Source: Cardiocondyla obscurior
Taxonomy: Eukaryota; Arthropoda; Insecta; Hymenoptera; Formicidae
Assembly: GCF_019399895.1 (NCBI RefSeq)
Contig: NC_091870.1
Coordinates: forward strand, 826,001 to 890,000
Length of the DNA stretch: 64,000 nt
Reading direction: 5' to 3'
Both the position numbers and the translations under genes were made by a program. Shown piece by piece: positions 25,183 through 36,400 of the stretch. The notes beneath the pieces were generated by a model that saw only the letters and a program-made list of their open reading frames with translations, made no database searches and was not told the origin of the DNA. Numbering within the stretch: position 1 is the stretch's first letter; the number at the start of each line of letters is the position of its first letter.

Positions 25183-26876
25183 TTAAAATCTAGAGCCCCT
25201 GCTAATTTTGTCCATGCAGGCGCACTTGGTATGCTCCACAGCATGTATGACCTCGTGGTGACGATCTCGTTGTTGATCAATACGATGTCTCACCATAAAG
25301 ACAAGGCTAACGTTTCTGGTCTCGATCGGGGCGCATATTTGCTTAGAATCAGGACAGCATCCCGAACCAGTGCAGCGTGTCAGAACCGTGAATGCAGGGT
25401 AAAAAGCTTCGTCTGGCCCGAGGCCTGCAGTCAAAAGATCTTCCACTGCGATCGCTCTTGGCTGCGGCAGCGAACATTGAAATTGATGAACCAGCTGTAC
25501 GTGGCTTAAAAAATCACTGTCTCTGTAATGAATAAAAAAGCGCACACAACGTTACAAAAGAACAACGCACACAACGTTACAAAACAACGACGCACACAAC
25601 GTTACAAAGCAACGACGTTATACAAATTGATTTTAATCAAGATAATGTTAATATACAAAATTGGTGTTAACAATAGAAAGAATCGCATTGATCGTTGCTG
25701 TTTATTTCAAAATGTTATTTTCTTTGTGGTTTGTTTATTGTTTTTTTTTCCTTCGAGGGTAAAATCTCTAAAGAGCAAATCAGTCTAGTCGCGTAGCTTC
25801 GAGCGCGAGGACGTGTCGCTAATCGCTCCGCATTTACGCGCATTTCCGACCGCGAATAGGAAAGTGTCGCATACAAATAATTGTCGACATCGTCAATTAG
25901 GGAATGAACAATCATTTTTCGTGCTTCTCTGTTACTTCAGTCATCGTTTTGTGCTCCGTTTCGTGTGTCGAAAAAGTGATTTGGAACGGCAAGGTTACGG
26001 GTGAAGCGCGCACGGAGCGTTCGACGTGAATTGCGCCGCGTGTTACTCGAGCATTTTCGACTCCGGCTCCCATCATTAATTTAATTCGGCAGGTTCCGGT
26101 AACTGCCACTGTTCAGAGTAAGAGATCCGCACTTCGCACGTCTTCGTCGTCGCAGTCGAGATTGTCATCTCGTGTCGAGTAAATGACTTTGAGATACTCG
26201 AGGAGGATACAGTGCGCGGGAAACATTTCGTGTCGCGGTTCGTCTCATTCGCCGCTTGGCGGAACTTTTCATTTCAGATTTATACAACAGATAATCGTTC
26301 GTCGCGCTCTTTAATTTTAATCGTACAAAATCGCCGCGATAATCCACCGTCGTTCTTTCGGGCGTTCGTCTCTCGAGTGATAGTGTTAGTGATCAGTGAT
26401 AGTGATTATAAAAAAAAAGCAGAGCAGTGTAATACAGTGTCGAGTGATGTGAAGTGCTGCAACACGTAAGGATAATCCGGATTACTACCACGAAGGACAG
26501 GAAGGAAGGACAGGAAGGACAGGAAGGAAGGAAGGACGGACGGAAGGATAAAAAATAACCTAATCCAACCGGAAGATGCAAATGTAAGTAAACCGGCAAC
26601 ACGCCGTCAGTTATATCACTCAATTATAATTATCATAAAGAAATTATTATATTTAAGTAATATTCCCGAATGTAACGACGCGCGTGAATTAGGATCTTTT
26701 AAAAAAACGACGCGACATATTAAAAATTATAATGCAACAAAAGGGCAGGAAAGAAAAATCTGACAATTATTTTATTAGATAATTTAACAAATATGATCAT
26801 TATTATCTCACCTATGATGCCTGCCCACGACAGTTAATGCAAACTGAATGCATATTATCAACAACACTTTCCTCAT
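25183..26876 (-). CDS. Secreted PDGF/VEGF-like cystine-knot growth factor (copy A)
   Basis: A predicted ligand for a PVR-type receptor tyrosine kinase. Two minus-strand exons: 26812-26876 (MRKVLLIICIQFALTVVG, a typical signal peptide) and 25183-25522 (whole knot domain); both join in phase 2, giving 134 aa. Knot cysteines are visible in family order: the first in FQCSLPQ, then RCTGSGCC, then ICAP, then KCAC near the end, with an NVS glycosylation site. The spacing matches VEGF (C, RC-CC, CxP, KCEC), except that the cysteine expected about eight residues before RC is absent (PAFTVLTRC). C-x4-CC replaces the usual C-x2-CC. No pro-peptide or heparin-binding tail is seen. It is related to insect Pvf genes, but I cannot say which. 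The domain call is firm. The first exon rests on the signal peptide, splice site and phase. Confidence 0.75.
25541..25615. repeat. Three tandem copies of a 25-bp unit beside a 3' splice site
   Basis: Copies at 25541-25565, 25566-25590 and 25591-25615 each begin CGCACACAACGTTACAAA and differ at only two or three positions near the end. A partial fourth start (CGTTATACAA) follows. They lie in the intron of growth factor copy A, about 20 nt upstream of its acceptor (25523-25524). On the transcribed strand they form a TTGTAACG-rich repeat. Each unit contains the palindrome AACGTT. Confidence 0.9.
25790..26583 (+). promoter_or_regulatory. GC-richer promoter/leader-like segment on the plus strand, ending at a GTAAGT donor
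   Basis: CpG content rises from about 25790. The segment has the GTGATAGTG-type low-structure sequence common in insect leaders. It ends in ATGCAAAT followed by the strong donor GTAAGT (26584-26589; the Met codon is at 26577). It could be a non-coding first exon spliced to about 31058, upstream of growth factor copy B. If so, it would lie within the intron of the opposite-strand copy A gene. No cDNA evidence is available and the pairing is inference. Confidence 0.35.
26492..26547. repeat. GGAAGGA(C) short tandem repeat
   Basis: Repeated GAAGGACAG and GAAGGAAGGACG units run for about 56 bases inside the plus-strand leader-like segment. Confidence 0.85.
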
Positions 26877-29800
26877 TTTTTTAATAAATCGGTGATCACT
26901 TAGAAATTTTCCAACAATGCGCACTTCCGAACGAATCAATAATATTGCTCAATAAAATCAAACCCAACTTCTTGGATAGCTATCAAAATTTTTTTTTCAA
27001 TGCGCTTTAATTTTTTTTATTATAAAAACAGTTCTTTATTCCAAGAACAAATTAAAATATAATTCTGCAACTTGAAGTATCAGACAGTCTTGATATCTGA
27101 CATGTTTAAAACATTTTCTCCACTCTGATTGAATAAAGAATAAAAAAAAAAAAGGAGGTAAAGAATCCAAAAAAGTAATAGGCCTCAAGTTCTCTTCAAG
27201 CTGAATAGATATTTTCTCTTTTCTTTCGTTTAGTAAATTATCTCCTTCACACTTTCGTCAATCTTTTCTTTCGGTTTAATTCGGATTCCCAAAAATATCT
27301 CTTCAGGAACACTTCGTTATTTCGTTATTCAACTCAATATGCAATCGTTGCTCTACTTTAGAAATTGAACTTCCTTCGATTTCCTCGTCGATCTTCGCGA
27401 AGTACGTTTGCACCGAAAAGACCCGCAGCAACTATCGCCAAGCTCTGCGATCGGAATTCTTTCATTCCGCGTATATACGTAACTGTTATCCAGCTTTGCC
27501 CTCACCCTCGTTCTCCCTCCACCGATATCTTCCCTCTTGTCACTCGCTCTTCGACTTCTTTCCGAAGAGAGGTCTTCCCGTAGATTCTCGGTAGAAGGAC
27601 AAGATTTGAGGAGGGATCAATCTAACCGTTCCGAGAAGCTCCTCGAAATTACCGTAATTACCGAGAGTGCTTCGCGTGACTCTTCTCCTTCTCGCTTCAT
27701 TTCCTTCATCTTCCGAAGTCTTTTCTTCTTCCTGTTTTCTTCCTTCCACTTTATCTGGCCACCTGGTTTGGGACGCAGGAGCCCGAGGTGCGCCGTGAAA
27801 CGCGCGGAATAAGCTACGTTTTTAAATTTAAAGTTAATAGACGATCAAGCGGCAGATTTTTTTAAATTTAACACAACGCAACGCAATCGTCAATCTTTCG
27901 AAGCCGGAAAGTTGTTCTTAAAATTATTTAATGCATTTATTCAACCTTTTTTTTTGTAAAAATAATTTAATGTATATTAATATAATATTGTGGCACGTCA
28001 ACTTTTTTTTTTTTTTTTTTGCAAAAATTAAAATATTATGATTCCTTCGACATCGGCTATTCGTCATCGCGAAAGAGATGGAGGAAACAAATTGAAATTC
28101 CTTTCGCAGATTAGATGAGGGTCGTCGAAAACCATGACGAAATTCGGGGTCGTGCATTTCAAAGATTGAATCATCGTTGAATGAATCATGGGGATAGGTT
28201 TAATATAACATTTCTATGCGATGCAAATTCAATCGGCATAATTCTTTTCCGTTTTCCTTAAAAAGAAAACAGTGTACGAAAATGCATTGCGGATAAATTA
28301 TTAAAACCAGCAGGATTCTGATAATATATCAAGGAAGGAACAGCTACTTTAAAATATCAGAATTAGAAATTATTATTCTATAATTTGCAGGAAAAAAAAT
28401 AGAGACCGGGGGGAGAAAAAAAAAACATTTCGCGGTTAAATTAAACAATTAAAAATAAGTAATAAATTATACACTGTTGGTAAGGAGTCGACGTGCCTAA
28501 TTAAAGATTAAAGTATAATTAATAACGAGACAGCATGTCGATAATTAGCGATAATCGTCAGATCCACGTGCTACCTTGGATAGAAAAACTTGAAACGGAC
28601 GCTTTACAAAGCGGATTCATTAAACGATCAATCATTTCGTATAATTATAAGTCGTGCCGTGTCGCATATTATTTCTGGAACAGAGATCTAGTCAATGAGT
28701 TGCATAAGTTGCGTTTACGATGAGTCTATCAATGGTGTTCCGGCAGCTACGCTGGTGATACGTCATTTTTACGTATAACAGCGTAACTGGAAATGACTTT
28801 GCTATAAAAACTTGAATCTTCGATAGATACACATGCAAATAGATTTATAAAACACTCGTATATAATGCGCATAAATAATAACATACAAAATAGTGCATTA
28901 AAATAATTATTCAAGCTGCAAATGACGTCAGCGATAAAGGAATTCCCGACGAGGGGGAAAGTATATCTTTGGCAACGTGTTCCCATATGCGTCACGGGTT
29001 TCACGGCATTCAAAAACTTTTACAATAGATTTGCATAATTGTAATATATCATCTGTGCAAAAACATAACCAGTCTTCTAGAATTTATATTAAATTTATTA
29101 TATATTTTAGATTTATACAGATTACTTTATGTAGATATACGTTAATTTATATAGATTACATATCTTTAATTATGTTCATTAATGTAATTTAATAAAAAGA
29201 ACTAATTACATAATGCGGGCACACATGGCTTGGCGCATAGCCACGTATTCCGATAAAGAGGCGTCTAGTATAACAAGAATCCCCTTAGCGCCACGTCGCA
29301 CACGTAATTAGTGGTGCAATAGAGATCCTAGAGAAACTTGACAATGACAATTAGAAATATAAATTTCACTGGAAACACATTCGTCCCGTCTGAATCACAC
29401 GTCGAGATTAATTTCCGAGAAGAGCAAAAGACAGAAGTGTCTCAACTCCATTCTAAAATAAATTCTAAGATTAGAGATCTCGCATTGCATTTAGAAGACT
29501 TGAACTTGATCTTGAAAAAAGAAAAAAAGAAAAACAAAACACCGTGCAACGAGATAACGTGAATTACCGAGAATGTTAACGTGATTAGTATCAATATTTT
29601 CTGCATCCGGTTCGTTCACTTATCAAAATCGTAGCTGTTATCTTGCACAAGTTCAAAAATCGGCAAACGCTGGAAAAAAGTAAGAGAAATAAAAGCGTTA
29701 AACGTCTAATGATTTTTAATAGAAAAAGGGTAACTGCGTTCCTCATTATTAGAGAATTCGAAAATACGTTGAGAAACGACACTGCGCTGCATTTGCTCTT

Positions 29801-30440
29801 CTAACGTTCCACTCTTAACTTCCGCGAAGACGAGTAGCTCTGCTTTTTCCGTGTGAAACGAAGAAAAGGGCATTTTATGATTCGTGGAAGTCAGCAAGCC
29901 CGCAACCGAAATACTCGAAGTAATCATCGTTCGCTCGAGAAAATGATCTCGTCTTCGTCGTTCGAAACGCTCGGTCGCGAATGACGATTTTCAGCCTGGC
30001 CGTCCATGCAGAATCGTTCGAATAAATTGACGTCGTACAAATTATTGCAAGACTTACTCGCCAGAACAATAGTTAATATTATTAATAATATTCATAGAAA
30101 TATTAATAAACTGTCGTTGAAAGATGTACGTTCGATAGCCTCGCTGTTAAACGATTGTTCGAATTTAAAAAAAAAAAAAAAGATTATTCGGAAAGAATAT
30201 TTTAAATATTAACTCGCTGGGTCCTTACGTTAATTTTCTTACGCTATTATGTCACTCGCCGCACAATAGTATCAATTTTCGATTCAAGACAATCTCATTA
30301 CCGGCTTTGGCAATTATTATTCAAAGTGCAAAGGGTTAAACAGCACATACTCACGCCGGCACAAGCGGTTGCACAATCGAGCGGAATCATCACGATCCGG
30401 ACTTTACGCATGTTCTCGCATGAGGCATGCGTGCAAGCTC
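26877..30440. other. Non-coding stretch between the two growth-factor genes
   Basis: Open frames here (for example 27365-27583, 27537-27812, 28535-28723 and 29338-29562) are short, lack homology that I recognise, and have no splice context. Part of 27365-27800 is pyrimidine-rich and more GC-rich. The stretch probably holds the promoter of copy A just above 26876 and regulatory DNA or a long 5' intron of copy B. Confidence 0.45.
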
Positions 30441-30445
30441 TTCGA

Positions 30446-30482
30446 TATATAAATACTCGTGTGTCAGTGGGAAAATCTCAGT
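30446..30482 (+). promoter_or_regulatory. Candidate core promoter: TATA box plus arthropod initiator
   Basis: TATATAAATA begins at 30446, and the initiator pentamer TCAGT lies at 30478-30482. The inner TATAAATA (30448) is 32 nt upstream of the initiator A, the canonical spacing. An earlier TCAGT at 30464 is too close to the TATA box. It points towards growth factor copy B, about 600 bp downstream. Confidence 0.4.
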
Positions 30483-31076
30483 CGACCGATACTTCGTGTC
30501 TGTAGTGGCTCTTCTCTTAATCGAGCTACCTTTACTTAAAGTCAGAAATTTGCCACGTGATTTTCTTGCCTCTTATAAAAAAAAGCGCATCATCGAAGGT
30601 GAAAAAGCTGAATAAGAAAAGGTACCTTACGTTAAGAAAATCAAGTTTATCGTGCCGCAATTCGCACCATAATTTTTCAAAAAAGTGGCACATAGATAAA
30701 TTTATAAAGTGAACAAGGCGCGAAAAAGAATTCTCAAGAAGAAAGAATATATTTTTTATCTTTTCGAAAGCGTTCTATTTCTAAAAAGCGAAGATCCACG
30801 AAGGAAAAAAAAAAAAAAAAATAGTAGAAAGAATTTTTTTACTCTTCACGTGTTATTAATATCTCCAGTTTAACTGAGCTAGTGGTCTACTGTGATATTG
30901 TTCTTGAGCGAAAGATCAAATGGAATCGAGACTTTGCAAGTTCAGTGATCAGCCTTGTTGCACCCAAGGATCGTCGATTCGTTCAGTGATCGACTTTTAA
31001 ACATTCAAACGGCAACCTTCGGGCTCTTGTAAATTGCATTTTTTTTTTTTACTCGAGAGACTGAGTGAAACCGACG

Positions 31077-31568
31077 ATGAAAGGCAGGCCGAGCAGATCG
31101 CTTCTAAGGCTCTTAATTTTGATCCTGACGATGGATCAAACGATGGTGGTCTTCACGGCTCATCACGGCGGTCATCACCATCGGATCACCAAGAAGATTC
31201 ATCTACCGCGCGCGATGGAGGCCACCAAGAAGTTCCTCTGCAGAGAGCCGCAATCGAGGGCCTACAATCTGAGAGACTTGGTGAACAACGTGCAATCGAG
31301 TGAGACCGTGAACCAGCCGGTGTACATCGTCGTGAAGAAATGCGACAGCCACTCGGGCTGTTGTGTCAGCCCCGATCTGAGCTGCGCGCCGGTGCAATCG
31401 TCGATCTACCACGAGGACATGGAAGTCGAGGTCTGGAGCCTTTTAACGAACAGCACGAGAAAAGTATGGATCAGGATCGAGCAGCACGGCAGATGCAGCT
31501 GCGAAATCAGCGACGTTAGCGAAAGGCTTAGGGAAGACGCTCAACCACCCAGTATACGATTCTTGTGA
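31077..31568 (+). CDS. Secreted PDGF/VEGF-like cystine-knot growth factor (copy B)
   Basis: One open exon of 163 aa. The start is taken at the ATG of MKGRPSRSLLRLLILIL because a basic N terminus followed by a hydrophobic run makes a signal peptide. The frame upstream offers only a GTG. A His-rich stretch (AHHGGHHH, about residue 28) follows. The knot cysteines come in family order: FLCREP, KKCDSHSGCC, SCAP and RCSC, with an NST glycosylation site in between. As in copy A, the inter-chain cysteine before KKC is missing (QPVYIVVKKC). The first spacing is C-x5-CC rather than C-x2-CC. The poly-T tract and ACTCGAG just upstream (31041-31057) look like a 3' splice site, so a separate leader exon is likely. 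It is head-to-head with copy A. The two share only the knot pattern, so any duplication is old. Confidence 0.75.
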   Translation: MKGRPSRSLLRLLILILTMDQTMVVFTAHHGGHHHRITKKIHLPRAMEATKKFLCREPQSRAYNLRDLVNNVQSSETVNQPVYIVVKKCDSHSGCCVSPDLSCAPVQSSIYHEDMEVEVWSLLTNSTRKVWIRIEQHGRCSCEISDVSERLREDAQPPSIRFL

Positions 31569-33423
31569 TCTTTGAGACTTGAATCCTAGATTCAATGCCT
31601 GAAGTAAAAGACTGCAAGTGGATCGGTCAGCCGATCGGTCAATCGACTGAACTTATCTTGCATTTTGATAGACAACGCTATGCTGAAAAAAAAAATATAA
31701 AGTGTTAATTGAAATTGATAAAGTTTTACGAGAAATAGAATTTTTTTGAATTGATATTCGTGCCTTAAACTTCTTAAGGCTTCGCCAGATTGTGCGTCGA
31801 TTGAAATTAAGGCGAACGTAATAGTGACGATAATATATTACATTTTCATCTGTCTGACAGAATGTGATCATATTTTTACTTAGGTATTTAGGAATACGTT
31901 CGTTTCAACTGACATTGTGATAAGATCGTATCATCTTTTAGCGACAATAACGTGGTTTCGAAGTGAGACGAGTATAAAACGACGTCAATTGATCCCTTCG
32001 TGCATTCAGGTTCGCGTTTAATTTTCAACGTGATCTTTAAACGAAACTAATAACATCACGTAACTAACAGACACGTTAAATATAACTTCGCTATATATTT
32101 GCTAAATGCGATACTGTTTGTGCGTTGAACGCAGAAGCTTACATTTAGTTAAACAAAGTCCAAACACAGCGGAAATAACTGCGTTTGTATGTAAATATAT
32201 AACTCTACAACGAGCACGTGCAGCAAAATTATAAATTAGTGCTGTACAATTTCAACTTAACAAGTTAATGTTAGAAATAAATTTTTATGATTTTATGTAT
32301 TGAATAAGTAAAAGGAGATGCAAACTTTAACTGATCGATGTTGGAAGGAGAGCTTTTACAATTTAGTATACAACACAGTATTTTTATCAGTTATAAAATT
32401 TAGCGCAATTTTTTAAAACTCAATTATTTATTTATACTGTAATTTATTTATTTATTCAACGGATAATTTGTTAACGTAGAATAAAAAAATCGCGAATAAT
32501 GAAAATCAAAAAGAATAACAGTATTCCCGTGTAGTATTTAATTAACAGTTAATATATGACAAGCAAGATTGTTTAAATAAAAATAAATTACAGCTTTCGC
32601 TATTTTTATACTAGTCCATAAAATTTATTTCTGTACTAGTTATTTATCTATTGCAAATATAGGATTAAAGCAAAACTTTCCTTAGGATAAAACAAATTTT
32701 TTATTCCAAATCAAATTTATCGGAAGATTAATATTAATTTTTATAGTAATAGTTTCGTTATTAGCAGTATTACTTATCTGTCTGTCTGTCTACGGAAGAC
32801 AGAAATAGTGAAACGAACAATACGTATTCTCAATTTAGCGCGCAGACATATGAAAGAATTGGACTAACGCCCAAATGAAAGTCGGTGGCGCCGTTATATT
32901 AACGCCGATATTCACGGACACCTGTTCCATAAAGTCAACCAAAAAGTATCGTTAGCTCACGTATCGAAACTTCAATCACGTATAAAATTATTATATAAAT
33001 TTTATTAGAAAACGCATTTAATTTTCCACCGCTTTATTAAAACCAATTCTAAAACTTTTAGTTAAAATTAATTTTTTAATAAGCAATCTAACTACGAAAA
33101 GAAATAGAAATCCATTTTTATTTTCTTTAATCTTAATATTATTTTTTATATATATTTTTTTTTTTTTTATTACAAACTTTTGAGAAATTATTTTTGGTTT
33201 TTTTATAAAAAAAAAAAAAGAATCTGCGTAATTAGTCTGTACAATTAAAAAAATAATAATAAGAATAATAATTAGGAACATTAAAGTATTAGTTATATAA
33301 ATGTAGGAATCAGTTTACTGGAGTTTTTTTTACTTGCGATTACCATAAATCGACAACAAAAACTACATATAATGTATGATGAAGATAAGACGTACATAAA
33401 ATAGTGAAAATGCTGTGCCAGTA
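31569..33423. other. Intergenic stretch between growth factor copy B and Mtor (convergent 3' ends)
   Basis: No gene is visible. A short (TCTG)n run lies near 32776-32791 and A/T tracts are frequent after 33000. The 3' UTRs of copy B (plus) and Mtor (minus) must end in here. Confidence 0.5.
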
Positions 33424-36400
33424 TTACGAATAACGGGGATAAGGATATTTCGAGCGCATTCGTCGGCTTCGTGTCGCTCGTCCTCGTCCACTCTCAGCGG
33501 CTCCTCTAGCCGCATGTCCTCGCATCACAGGTTGTCCTTAAAAAAAAATAAAAATTAATAAGAATAACAATAATAATAAAAAAGACATTTACAAATAAAA
33601 TATTAACGAAGATTAGATATATAATTCATGAATGTATATTTTAAAAAGTACTAAATATTAATTATTCATATATACATCGAATAATTATGAGTAATAAATT
33701 ATTTATCTTTAAATTAATTTATCTTTTAAATAAAAAAAAATGTTAAAGGAATAAAAAATTTACCTCTACCCGACTGGCCTTCTCCCCACACGATTGGTGT
33801 TGGTCTCGCACCTCTCGCCGGTCTGAAAGGCGATCTCGGTGATCTTCTCACTGTCACTCCTCTGGCATTATTAGAATCTCCTGCAGCCGCTAAGCTAGCT
33901 GCCAATGTCCTCTGACGAGTATTACTAGATGGTGACGCTTCTGCTTCGCGTGTTTCTTCTTCAGCCTCGTCCTCAACGAGTTCGCTTCCTACCTCTTCTG
34001 TCGCTTCTGCCGTATCCACGGTATCATCCTCGCCAGATGCTACGACCGCTTCTTCTACTCGTTTTTCACCTTCCGAACTCACTTTTGCGTAAAAAAAAAA
34101 AAAAAAAAAAAAAAACGATAAGTTATTATTTACTTGCTTTTCTTTTTAATTAAAATTTTTTATAAATTTGACGAGGTACCTTCACTTGGAGTTGTACTAG
34201 ATTCTGTTGCTTCAGTTGAACTATGTTGCTGTTCGTCAGTACTTACGATACGAATATTCGGAATGTTAGATTCTTCGACATTATCTCCAGAAGAAACCGT
34301 TACGGAAATATGCGTTACAGTATTCTCTTGTTCTTCGGATTGACTGCTACTAGTCTGTTAAAAGAATTACAAAGCGAGAAGTAATAATTAATTCTTAATA
34401 ATTTCATAAGACGGATAAAAAATTTTTTTTTTACCGAAGGAGGTAAATCTGCAGCCGGGGAAACTTGAAGAGGTGTCGTGGGAACGCTGCGACCAGTTCC
34501 ACTATCCTCTAATTGTACGAGATCCATTCTGCTATCATCCAGACTCTCTTGTACAACTTGAACTACAGCGGAATTAGTAGAACCAAAAATTCTTGTGGTA
34601 GAACCTGTAGGTGTTGTCAGGGTCGGTGTCGAAGAAGCTGTCGTAGGTGCCGAAGGATCTCCAAAGGTGAAACGACCTTGCGGCACTTGCGGAGAACTCA
34701 CAGCTTCGCCGAAACCGTCGCGACGGGGAACGAAAAGAGTAGGGGTGCTCGGAACAATGCAATCATCGCCACCATCTTCGTAACCACCTTGTTGTGGCTG
34801 TAAAAAAAAAATTAATAATAATTTTTGATAATATAATTTTTATACGTTTTAACGAATAAAAATATTTTAAGTTAATTAACCAAAAGAAGATGTTGCTGTT
34901 GATGCTGTCTGGGCATCGGCGCGATTCCTCTAGGCCTTGCTGTGAAAGACGTAGCTGGTTCCCCAGTTGGTCCGGCGCTACTGATAGCCTCAGATTGTTG
35001 CTGACTTGTTGGAATAATAGGTTGTCCTTGTCTAGAGATCTCAACGCTGGTGGAATCCTCTTCTATAATTATTTCTACTTCGTTATTGTCTCGTTCAACC
35101 TCAGCTTCGATTTCGTAAGGCATTTCTTCCTCTTCTTCCTCTATTTCGTACGTATCATTGTCAAATTCTTCTTCTTCCTGTGTTTGATGATTTCCTCCGC
35201 CCTCACCCTCATCACAATCTACTACTACTACGCAACCTTCTTCTACTTCTTCGTCTTGATCTCTTTGACTTGATGTGGGCACCTAAATCGTTATTATCGA
35301 TAATTAAAAATAATTAAAATATTATTTTTAAAATAATTATTATTTTAAAATAAAAATTATTTTAAAATAATTAATAAAATATTAAAATATTCAAAAATTA
35401 ATTTTTAAAATAATTAAAATATTAATTATTTTAAAATAATTAATAAAGTATTAATTATTTAAAAAAATTAATAAAATATTAATTATTTTAAAATAATTTT
35501 TATTTTAAAATAATTATTTTAAATTATAAATTGTTTCTTTCCATCTCCATTCTTTATTATTCTTACCTGATATTCTACTTCCGAAGCGCTCGCACTCGCC
35601 GTAGCGCTAATTTCCTGTCTGGTTCTCTTAGCTTTTGGACTTTGCACCTGCTCCTGACGTCCATGATCTAATCCTTCGACTATCCCGGAACCAGAGGCGG
35701 TTGAGTCTAAACCTCGTGTTCTTTTCAATCCCGTGGAAGCTTGAGAAGTACTAACCGATTGCGTTGAGCTACTCGCTACTGTCTGTTGCGGATCACTGAC
35801 AGTAATTTGTTGTTGCTGCTGCTGCTGTTGTTCTACTCTGGGGCTTACTAACGCTACTGTTTGTTGCTGCTGTTGCTGCTGGCATTGTTGCTGCTGCGAC
35901 TGCAAATTAAGTGTCTCCGCACTTTCTGGGTCCTCTCTCTGTGTCGATTCCGCCGATTCACTTAATTGCGGCTGTACTACCAGTTGACGAAGACCGCTAG
36001 TTTGTGCGCTCTGCGAAGAAGTACTGGTACTTGCCGGTTGAAAATCTGTCAAACTGCTAGTCGGTGAACTCGTTTCCGTAGTATGCACAACCTGTTGCTG
36101 CTGCATTTGATGTGGTGCAACCATAACTGGCGCACCAGCTGTAGTTGGCAGAACAGCAGCTGTTCGCGACTGCACCACGACGCTCATGGGCCTAATGCTG
36201 GCGAGAGGTGTTTCTGCTCTGGCTGACATAGGCTTAATGTTCGCCGTGGGTGGTTCTGTGGTTGCGCTTACTCCGCTTACACCTGACAGCTGTCTTTGAA
36301 GCTGAACAACCCGTTGCAAAAGCGTTTCTTTCTCCGCCTGTATCTCAGACTTTTCGTGTTCCAGCCTAGATATACGACCTTCCATTTGCGACTTTAATGC

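Noticed and set aside
30006..30212. 68-codon plus frame between the growth factor genes
   Set aside because: Ends in a poly-A-encoded lysine run, no signal peptide or domain.
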